12,974 nt of DNA from assembly GCA_035699705.1 (NCBI GenBank), contig DASSPI010000176.1:1-12974 (forward strand), given 5' to 3'. The position numbers and the translations under genes are program-made. This DNA is from CANKHA01 sp035699705 (GTDB lineage Bacteria > Pseudomonadota > Alphaproteobacteria > Rhizobiales > Xanthobacteraceae). This document shows positions 6,820-12,424 of the stretch, piece by piece. The notes under the pieces are model-generated. The model made no database searches. It saw only the letters and a program-made list of their open reading frames with translations, and was not told the DNA's origin. Each line of letters begins with the position of its first letter. Positions within the stretch are counted from its first letter, which is position 1.

Positions 6820-7821
6820 ATGTTCCTGCGCTTTGCCGCCGCCTGTGCCGTGGTTGCGATCGGGCTTGCTTGCTCGTCGGAACGCGCGGATGCGCAAGGC
6901 TACCCTTACGTGTATCGCAGCCTTCCTCCCGGCCCGCCGCCGCCTTTTGAGATCGTGCCGGATATTGATGACGACGGAGAGTCCGTCGTCACGGTTCCGG
7001 ATGCGCGTACCGGCTTACCTTATCCGGCGCGGCCGGAACGCTATGTGCCGCCGGCCCCGGGCTTCGTCTATCAGGACCGGCAAGAGCCGGCCCCCTACGG
7101 CCACATGCCCGGGCGCGACTCCGCGATCCGTCGCGGCGAGCTTCCGCCGCTTCCGCCGGCCGACATCAATGCGCCGCGGCCGCCGGCCGCCATCAATCCC
7201 AACCAGCAAACGATCTATTCGACGCTGCCGCCGGAAGACCAGCCGGAAGTGGGCGAGCGGAAGGAATTGCCGCCGCATCTTCGCCGCCAGCTCGTCGACT
7301 ACCGCACCAAAGAGCCGGCCGGCACGCTCATCATCGATACCGCCAATACTTATCTCTATCTCGTGCTCGGCAACGGGCAGGCGATGCGTTACGGCATCGG
7401 GGTCGGCCGCGAGGGCTTCACCTGGGCGGGGACGGAACGCATCTCGCGGATGGCGGAATGGCCGGACTGGCATCCGCCGGAGGAAATGATCGAGCGCCAG
7501 CCTTATCTCCCGCGCTTCATGGCGGGCGGCGAGGGCAATCCGCTCGGCGCGCGCGCGCTCTATCTCGGCAAGACGCTGTACCGCATACACGGCACCAACC
7601 AGCCATCGACCATCGGCACCTTCGTGTCGTCGGGCTGCGTGCGTCTGACCAACGAAGATATCCAGGACCTCTACGACCGCGTGAAGGTCGGCAGCCGCGT
7701 GGTGGTGTTGCCAGGCAAGCCGCCTGCCACCGCGCAGACGCAGCCGCCGGCTCCGGCGCAGGGATTGCCGCCGGCAACCGCGCAGGCGCAGCAGCCGCCA
7801 CCGATCATTCGCGCCCGCTAA
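6820..7821 (+). CDS. Secreted L,D-transpeptidase (YkuD domain) with proline-rich flanks
   Basis: The 333-residue product probably forms 3-3 peptidoglycan cross-links or attaches proteins to peptidoglycan in the periplasm. The signal peptide spans about 1-25, with a likely cleavage at ADA|Q. Residues 30-165 are Pro-rich and low complexity. The YkuD domain runs from about 167 to 292. Its catalytic core is IHGTN with H257 and SSGCVRLTNED with nucleophile C273. The tail after about 295 is Pro/Ala/Gln-rich with PPATAQ repeated. I chose the ATG at 6820 because GGGGAGGG ends 6 nt before it and the signal peptide starts there; a TTG at 6787 would add 11 residues in front of the signal. The upstream gap (6654-6819) holds a 10-bp palindrome TTTGCGCAAA at 6698-6707 but no clear promoter. 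Confidence 0.92.
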   Translation: MFLRFAAACAVVAIGLACSSERADAQGYPYVYRSLPPGPPPPFEIVPDIDDDGESVVTVPDARTGLPYPARPERYVPPAPGFVYQDRQEPAPYGHMPGRDSAIRRGELPPLPPADINAPRPPAAINPNQQTIYSTLPPEDQPEVGERKELPPHLRRQLVDYRTKEPAGTLIIDTANTYLYLVLGNGQAMRYGIGVGREGFTWAGTERISRMAEWPDWHPPEEMIERQPYLPRFMAGGEGNPLGARALYLGKTLYRIHGTNQPSTIGTFVSSGCVRLTNEDIQDLYDRVKVGSRVVVLPGKPPATAQTQPPAPAQGLPPATAQAQQPPPIIRAR

Positions 7822-7904
7822 GCAAGATCTCTCAGGGTGCCGAGCCGCTGTTAAGCGGCGAGGCGGATGAGGGGGCGGCAGCGCAGCCCATTCTAAGAGT
7901 CCGA

Positions 7905-7970
7905 CCCCTCACCCGGCTCAGTCCCGCTTCGCTCGCCTTCGCCATCTCTCCCACAAGGGGAGAGGGGAGA
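7905..7970. repeat. Intergenic repeat with CTCTCCC hairpin
   Basis: The stretch beginning CCCTCACCCGGCTC and continuing through GCTTCGCTCGCC ends in a hairpin, CTCTCCC (7946-7952), loop ACAAG, GGGAGAG (7958-7964). I recognise this kind of sequence as a dispersed intergenic element common in Bradyrhizobium-like genomes; only one copy is present here. It lies in the 223-bp gap between the transpeptidase and topoisomerase genes and might form part of the 3' end of the transpeptidase mRNA. It has no T run and is not a classical terminator. Confidence 0.55.
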
Positions 7971-7987
7971 GAGATGCGTTGCAGTTC

Positions 7988-8013
7988 GGAACCCCATCCG
8001 GTGCTCCCGGTTT
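7988..8013 (+). promoter_or_regulatory. Candidate EcfG-type promoter for topoisomerase IB
   Basis: GGAAC (7988-7992) is followed after 17 nt by GTTT (8010-8013). This equals GGAAC-N16-gGTT, one base from the GGAAC-N16/17-CGTT consensus of alphaproteobacterial EcfG general-stress sigma factors. The -10 element is 32 nt before the topoisomerase ATG. Support is the motif match and position only. Confidence 0.4.
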
Positions 8014-8044
8014 ATGTCTTGCTCAAACCGGGACGACAGCGGTG

Positions 8045-9136
8045 ATGACTGATGCAAGCGCGGCATTAAACAGGCTCCTGCAGGCGAGACGCCGCACGCC
8101 CGGCCCTCTGCGCCGGGTCTCACCCAACCAACTCAACATCCGCCGCCGCCGCAACGGCAAGGGATTCACTTACATTGGTCCTGGCGGCCGCGCGGTGCGC
8201 GACAGCGCCACCTTGCGCCGCCTGAAGTCGCTCGCGGTGCCGCCAGCCTATGAAGACGTGCTCTACGCCGAAGATCCGCGCGCGCATTTGCAGGCCGTGG
8301 GGCGCGATGCCGCGGGCCGCTTGCAATACCGCTACCACCCGGAATGGGAAAAGGTGCGCGAGCGCCGCAAGGCCAAGCGCCTGGTCGCGCTGGTGGAGGC
8401 GCTTCCGCGTATCCGCCGCAGCGTGAGCAGACACCTCGCCGCCGGCGAGCCGACGCGCGAATTCGTGCTGGCAGCAATCATTCATCTGGTGGCGCGGAGC
8501 GCCATCCGCCCGGGCAGCGAGGCGTATCTGCGCATGCACGGCACGCGCGGCGCGGCGACGCTGCTGAAATCCAGTGTCAGCGTCAAGCGCGATACAGTCG
8601 TCCTCGCCTTTCGCGGCAAAGGCGGCGCCCCGGTGCAGCGGGAAATCCGCAGCCGCCGGACTGCCAATGCCATCGGCGTCCTGCTGCAATTTCCGGGCAA
8701 GCGGCTGTTTCAGTATCGCGACGATGCCGGCAAGCTGCGCAGCGTGCGCCGCCGCGACGTCAACGAATTTCTCTACGCGATCGCGGGCGTGCGCATTTCA
8801 CTGAAAGATTTCCGCACGCTGCTAGCCTCTACCGCCGTGCTGGAGACGCTGGCGCATATTCCGCCGGCCAAGAGCGAGCGCATGCGGCGGCGGCAGATGC
8901 TCGATGCGGTGCGCTCCGCCGCGGACGATCTCGCCAATACGCCCGCAGTCTGTCGTCGCAGTTATGTGCATGACACGATCTTCGCCGCGTTCGAGAACGG
9001 CGCGTTGAAGCGCTACTCTTCAGAGCTGAAGCAGTGCCGTTCCTCGAGCGGCCGCGAGCGCGTACTGGCGCAGATCGTGGCGAGTGCGACTAGGCAACCT
9101 TCTCCAGCAGCTTTGCGCAAAGCCGCAGGTCGTTGA
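8045..9136 (+). CDS. DNA topoisomerase IB (poxvirus-like bacterial type)
   Basis: The 363-residue product relaxes supercoils through a 3'-phosphotyrosyl intermediate. The N-terminal domain has the family signature from GKGFTYIGPGG (38-48) through LAVPPAYEDVLY to HLQAVGRDAAGRLQYRYHPE (81-100). The catalytic domain has R155 in RSAIRPGSEAY, K192 in FRGKGG, R257 in KDFRT and nucleophile Y307 in CRRSYVH. N298, nine residues before the tyrosine, takes the place of the poxvirus histidine, as I recall for other bacterial enzymes. Length is normal for the family. The ATG at 8045 has a weak Shine-Dalgarno; a TTG at 7979 in frame is less likely because it lies upstream of the candidate promoter. The last 15 codons overlap the 3' end of the convergent udgX. 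Confidence 0.93.
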   Translation: MTDASAALNRLLQARRRTPGPLRRVSPNQLNIRRRRNGKGFTYIGPGGRAVRDSATLRRLKSLAVPPAYEDVLYAEDPRAHLQAVGRDAAGRLQYRYHPEWEKVRERRKAKRLVALVEALPRIRRSVSRHLAAGEPTREFVLAAIIHLVARSAIRPGSEAYLRMHGTRGAATLLKSSVSVKRDTVVLAFRGKGGAPVQREIRSRRTANAIGVLLQFPGKRLFQYRDDAGKLRSVRRRDVNEFLYAIAGVRISLKDFRTLLASTAVLETLAHIPPAKSERMRRRQMLDAVRSAADDLANTPAVCRRSYVHDTIFAAFENGALKRYSSELKQCRSSSGRERVLAQIVASATRQPSPAALRKAAGR

Positions 9137-9704
9137 CGAAGCGGCCGTATTCCGCGGCCTTGTCGTCGTCATCCTGGATCCGCAGCAGGTAGGACGGGTG
9201 GATGGTTGCGATCAGCGGCGTGCCGTCGGCGAGCGGCACCGCGCGGCCGCGCAGTTTGACGATCGCGGTCGGCTTGCCCGTCAGGCTGCGCAACGCGGTG
9301 GCGCCCAGCGCCACCACCAGCTCCGGCTTGATGATGCGGAGCTCCTGCTCCTGCCACCAATGGCAGCGGTCGATCTCGTAGGCATTCGGCTTCTTGTGCA
9401 GGCGCCGTTTGCCGCGCTGCTCGAATTTGAAATGCTTCACCGCATTGGTGACGAAGATTTTGCGGCGGTCGAGCCCCGCCTCGGCGATGGCGCGGTCGAG
9501 CATGCTCCCGGCGGGGCCGACGAAGGGCTTGCCTTCCAGGTCTTCTTTATCGCCCGGCTGCTCGCCTACCATCATCACCCGCGAGCGCGGCGAGCCTTCG
9601 CCGGGCACGACCTGGGTGGCGTCCTTGTAGAGCGGACAGCGCGTGCACTGCGCTTCTGCCTGCGCCAGGGCGGTGAGGGAGCGGTAGGCAATCGGTTCGG
9701 CCAT
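9090..9704 (-). CDS. udgX: UdgX-type uracil-DNA glycosylase/uracil-DNA binding protein
   Basis: The 204-residue product belongs to the family 4-like uracil-DNA glycosylases, UdgX branch. Motif A is GEQPGDKED (47-55); family 4 enzymes usually have GEAPG here. FVGPAGSMLD (61-70) follows. The branch-specific insertion GKRRLHKKP (98-106) carries H103, equivalent to the histidine that in mycobacterial UdgX becomes covalently joined to the DNA after uracil release. HPSYLLR (169-175) is the second active-site motif. C20 and C23 (CTRCP) and C114 (DRCHWW) are likely iron-sulfur ligands. Where family 4 has the remaining cysteine after NAVK, this protein has H91 (KHF). The expected role is recognition and removal of uracil in DNA with tight or suicidal binding. 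The gene stands alone, convergent with topoisomerase IB with a 47-bp overlap of 3' ends. The start is a single ATG with GGGA upstream. Confidence 0.92.
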   Translation of the reverse strand: MAEPIAYRSLTALAQAEAQCTRCPLYKDATQVVPGEGSPRSRVMMVGEQPGDKEDLEGKPFVGPAGSMLDRAIAEAGLDRRKIFVTNAVKHFKFEQRGKRRLHKKPNAYEIDRCHWWQEQELRIIKPELVVALGATALRSLTGKPTAIVKLRGRAVPLADGTPLIATIHPSYLLRIQDDDDKAAEYGRFVNDLRLCAKLLEKVA

Positions 9705-9731
9705 GGATCGATCCCAGGTGACCCAGGAACC

Positions 9732-9757
9732 AACCGCTGGCCGGCGGTCCCGGTTCC
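9732..9757 (-). promoter_or_regulatory. Candidate EcfG-type promoter for udgX
   Basis: On the minus strand GGAAC (9757-9753) is followed after 18 nt by GTT (9734-9732), that is GGAAC-N17-gGTT. The -10 element ends 27 nt before the udgX ATG. It resembles the elements before the topoisomerase and glycosyltransferase genes. The spacer is at the upper limit and the C of CGTT is missing, so confidence is low. Confidence 0.3.
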
Positions 9758-9772
9758 GTTCGCCCCCTTTGC

Positions 9773-10729
9773 CTATGGTTTCATTTGATTGATCGGCTTG
9801 CCGTCGAGCCAGGCCCGGATATTGGCGACCATGCCGGCATAGAACACCTTGTAATTGTCCATGGTCGCATAGCCGAGATGTGGGGTGGCGACGACATTGT
9901 TGAGTTTCCGGAACGGATGATCCAGCGGCAAGGGCTCCTCATTGAAAACGTCGATGCCGGCGCCGCCGATCTTGTTGTTCTGCAATGCCGAGATCAGCGC
10001 GGCTTCGTCGACGCATTGCCCGCGCGAGGTGTTGATCAGGTAAGCCGTCGGTTTCATCAGCGAGAGATCGGCCGCGCCGATCAGCCCTTCGGTGCGCTGC
10101 GAGAGCTGCACATGCAGCGTGACGAAATCGGACTGCTCCAGCAGCTCTTCCTTCGTCGCCAGCGTCACGCCCAGCTGCTGGCAGCGTTCCGCGGTAAGGT
10201 TCTGGCTCCAGGCGATGACGTTCATTTCCATCGCCTGCGCGATGCGCGCGACACGGCTGCCGACTTTTCCGAGGCCGATGATGCCGAGCGTGCGGCCGAG
10301 CATGCCGGTGCCGGCGGTGGTCTGCCACGGCACGCCGGCCTTCATCTGCCGGTCCTCGTAGCCGATGCGGCGGGAGAGCTCGAGCATCAGGCCGATGGTC
10401 AATTCACCGGGCGTATAGCCGATCGATTCCGTACCGCAGACGAGAATTCCGCGCTCGTAGGCGGCGGCGATATCGATCGCTGCATTGCGCATGCCGCCTG
10501 AGGTGATCATCTTCAGGTCCGGGAGCGCTTCTATCACCTCGCGCGAAATCAGCGTGCGTTCGCGCATCAGGCAAAGGATCGCGACACCCTTCAGCGCCCC
10601 GATGACGTTTTGCGTCTCGCCGAGCGGCTGGGTGAAGGTCTGGAATTCCACCTCGGGAAGCTGCGACCAGTCGGCAACCTGCCGCGCCACGTCGATATAA
10701 TCGTCAAGGATGGCGCCGCGATATTTCAT
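9773..10729 (-). CDS. D-2-hydroxyacid dehydrogenase (D-isomer-specific, NAD-dependent)
   Basis: The 318-residue product belongs to the D-3-phosphoglycerate/glycerate/lactate dehydrogenase superfamily, which reduces 2-keto acids to D-2-hydroxy acids or the reverse. The Rossmann cofactor loop is GLGKVG (152-157). The catalytic triad is in place: R236 in NTSRGQCVDE, E265 in DVFNEEPLP and H284 in TPHLGY. The substrate loop at 78-82 reads GGMRN. Length matches the short members of the family (about 310-340 residues) that lack ACT or other regulatory domains, so it is probably not the biosynthetic SerA. The substrate cannot be named. GGGGA lies 6 nt before the ATG. The gene is 68 bp upstream of udgX on the same strand, with a candidate promoter between them, so co-transcription is possible but udgX may also be expressed separately. 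Confidence 0.93.
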   Translation of the reverse strand: MKYRGAILDDYIDVARQVADWSQLPEVEFQTFTQPLGETQNVIGALKGVAILCLMRERTLISREVIEALPDLKMITSGGMRNAAIDIAAAYERGILVCGTESIGYTPGELTIGLMLELSRRIGYEDRQMKAGVPWQTTAGTGMLGRTLGIIGLGKVGSRVARIAQAMEMNVIAWSQNLTAERCQQLGVTLATKEELLEQSDFVTLHVQLSQRTEGLIGAADLSLMKPTAYLINTSRGQCVDEAALISALQNNKIGGAGIDVFNEEPLPLDHPFRKLNNVVATPHLGYATMDNYKVFYAGMVANIRAWLDGKPINQMKP

Positions 10730-10828
10730 GCTTTTCCCCGGCCCGAAGTGCCCGTAGGGCTTTTCTCACCATACCGGGAGGGCCCCGGCAAGGGACCGTA
10801 ACGGCAGGCCGGAAGCGGGGGTGCGACG

Positions 10829-11044
10829 TCAGCCGCCGGCTTTCCAGAGGCTGGAAAGGTCGAGTTCCCGGAGATCGGTGCAGGCAGGCAGCTGGCCATG
10901 CTTCTCCCGCCACTTCGGGCCGGGACCGCGCATGTAATGAAGCTCGGGGCGGTAAGGATCGAACAGGTTTTGGGTCAACCGCCGGGTTTTGTCGGCGATC
11001 CGCACGGCTACCGTGGTCGCGAAAGCCGCCGCTGCGTCTCCCAT
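10829..11044 (-). CDS. Small hypothetical protein (71 aa)
   Basis: I do not recognise the family. From the ATG at 11044, preceded by GGGGGAA about 8 nt upstream, the frame gives 71 residues. It starts with an Ala-rich segment (GDAAAAFATTVAVRIADK) and continues with a basic, aromatic-rich middle containing FDPYRPELHYMRGPGPKWRE. The C-terminus is LDLSSLWKAGG. There is no signal peptide or membrane span. About three quarters of third codon positions are G or C, higher than second positions, as in the neighbouring genes. The frame stays open upstream to a TTG at 11101 (90 residues), without a good ribosome site there. It is on the same strand as the dehydrogenase, 99 bp upstream of it, and divergent from the glycosyltransferase. 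It may be a real lineage-specific small protein or a chance ORF. Confidence 0.48.
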   Translation of the reverse strand: MGDAAAAFATTVAVRIADKTRRLTQNLFDPYRPELHYMRGPGPKWREKHGQLPACTDLRELDLSSLWKAGG

Positions 11045-11246
11045 GGCGCATTCCCCCGACTGCACGGCGCGCAGCCCTTCATTTCCAAAATCGCGCCGCA
11101 ATTGGGAGCATCATCGCCCTCACCGGTTAAAGACTGGTAGGCGGCGGCCGCGGCAGTGAAATAGCGTTTCCGCAACCTTACCTGCGTCTCTGAAACCCCT
11201 TTCGCCGTCGCTCCGCGCATAGCCGACCGGCAAATTGAGCATTACC

Positions 11247-11272
11247 GGAACTTCTGCGGGGCGCATGTTGTT
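11247..11272 (+). promoter_or_regulatory. Candidate EcfG-type promoter for the glycosyltransferase operon
   Basis: GGAAC (11247-11251) is followed after 18 nt by GTT (11270-11272), that is GGAAC-N17-tGTT. The -10 element ends 36 nt before the glycosyltransferase ATG, which leaves about 30 nt of leader carrying a Shine-Dalgarno. The rest of the 264-bp gap from 11045 to 11308 shows overlapping short frames on both strands, none with convincing coding signals. Confidence 0.4.
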
Positions 11273-11278
11273 GGGAAT

Positions 11279-11298
11279 AGGAGGTGGATCTCCCGGAG
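11279..11298 (+). promoter_or_regulatory. Leader with two Shine-Dalgarno-like sites and a small hairpin
   Basis: AGGAGGTG at 11279-11286 is a near-perfect anti-16S match but lies 22 nt before the ATG, too far for normal use, and no start codon follows it at usual spacing. A second site, GGAG at 11295-11298, is 10 nt before the ATG and probably sets the start. GGAG (11280-11283) can pair with CTCC (11290-11293) across a 6-nt loop, which would bury the distal site and bring it closer to the start codon. Confidence 0.35.
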
Positions 11299-11308
11299 AA
11301 AATCAGCA

Positions 11309-12424
11309 ATGCGTATCGCGCAAATCGCCCCGCTTATGGAAAGCGTTCCCCCTAGGCTCTATGGCGGTACCGAGCGGATCGTTTCCTACCTGACCGAGGA
11401 ACTGGTCCGCATGGGGCATGACGTGACCTTATTTGCCAGTGGCGACAGCATGACCTCGGCAAAGCTGGTCGGATGCGTCCCGCAGGCGCTGCGGCTCGAT
11501 ATCAATATTCGCGATACAATCCCCTATTACATGCTGATGCTGGATCGGGTACGGCAGCATGCCGGCGAATTCGACATCCTGCATTTCCACATCGATCAGT
11601 TCCATTTCCCGCTTTTTCACCCCATGGCTGGCCGCACCGTGACCACCCTTCATGGCCGTCAAGACCTGCCGGACCTGAAGCCGCTCTACATCGGCTTTGG
11701 CGACATGCCGCTGGTTTCGATCTCAGACGAACAGCGACGGCCGATCTTGAACGCCAATTTCGTGCAGACGATCTACCACGGTCTGCCGACCGACCTGCAC
11801 AAGCCGGTCTTCAGTCCGCGCGGCGGCTATGTCGCGTTTCTTGGACGCATCGCGCCGGAAAAGCGGCCCGACCGCGCGATCCAGATCGCCCGCTCGCTCG
11901 GCGTCCCGCTGAAGATCGCGGCCAAGGTTGATCGCGTCGACGAAGCTTATTTTCGCGAGGTTATCGCGCCGCTGCTTGATGGGCCAGGCGTGGAATTCAT
12001 CGGCGAGATCAACGAGCAGCAAAAGAGCGAATTTCTCGGCGAAGCGCTGGCTCTGCTGTTCCCCGCCGATTGGCCGGAACCTTTCGGGCTGTCGATGATC
12101 GAGGCCATGGCCTGCGGCACGCCGGTGCTGGCCTTCCGCTGCGGTTCGGTCCCGGAAGTGATCGACCAAGGCGTGACCGGCGCCATCGTGGAGAATCTCG
12201 AGGACGCCGTGGAAGCCCTGCCGCGCGTCATTGCGCTCGACCGGCAGGCGGTACGGCAGCGGTTCGACGAAAGATTCACCGCCAGCCGTATGGCCAAGGA
12301 TTATCTCGCCGTCTATCGTTCGCTGCTCAAGCACTCGCAGACCGAACAGCGTCAGGAAGGCGACGACGTGCGGCTTGCGCCGGACATAATAACGGATGCC
12401 CCGAGGGCCCACATTGACTCGTGA
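11309..12424 (+). CDS. Glycosyltransferase family 4 (GT-B fold)
   Basis: The 371-residue product is a retaining GT4 enzyme that uses a nucleotide-sugar donor in the cytoplasm. The N-terminal acceptor domain opens with MRIAQIAPL and the RLYGGTERIVSYLTEEL loop and helix (16-32), as in many GT4 proteins. The C-terminal donor domain starts near VAFLGRIAPEKRPDRAI (175-191), where basic residues contact the donor phosphates. The E-x7-E motif is EPFGLSMIE, E257 to E265, followed by AMACGTPVLAF. The last 30 or so residues are polar and probably disordered. The acceptor and product are unknown. Its 3' end overlaps the start of an amylo-alpha-1,6-glucosidase-like gene, pointing to glucan or glucosyl-solute metabolism. 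A candidate EcfG stress promoter lies upstream. It could be a sucrose-, trehalose- or glucan-type synthase; the sequence does not decide. Confidence 0.92.
   Translation: MRIAQIAPLMESVPPRLYGGTERIVSYLTEELVRMGHDVTLFASGDSMTSAKLVGCVPQALRLDINIRDTIPYYMLMLDRVRQHAGEFDILHFHIDQFHFPLFHPMAGRTVTTLHGRQDLPDLKPLYIGFGDMPLVSISDEQRRPILNANFVQTIYHGLPTDLHKPVFSPRGGYVAFLGRIAPEKRPDRAIQIARSLGVPLKIAAKVDRVDEAYFREVIAPLLDGPGVEFIGEINEQQKSEFLGEALALLFPADWPEPFGLSMIEAMACGTPVLAFRCGSVPEVIDQGVTGAIVENLEDAVEALPRVIALDRQAVRQRFDERFTASRMAKDYLAVYRSLLKHSQTEQRQEGDDVRLAPDIITDAPRAHIDS

Noticed and set aside
7844..7859. GCCGCT-GTTA-AGCGGC hairpin after the transpeptidase stop
   Set aside because: The stem is only 6 bp and no T run follows, so it is not called as a terminator.
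9785..10501. 238-codon plus-strand open frame
   Set aside because: It is antisense to the D-2-hydroxyacid dehydrogenase, which has its cofactor loop and catalytic Arg, Glu and His.
10748..10764. GCCC-GTA-GGGC followed by TTTT on the plus strand
   Set aside because: No plus-strand gene ends here and the stem is four base pairs; probably chance in a GC-rich gap.
11008..11220. 70-codon minus-strand open frame
   Set aside because: It overlaps the more convincing 71-residue frame, has no good Shine-Dalgarno and shows no recognisable features.
11723..12412. 229-codon minus-strand open frame
   Set aside because: It is antisense to the donor domain of the GT4 glycosyltransferase.
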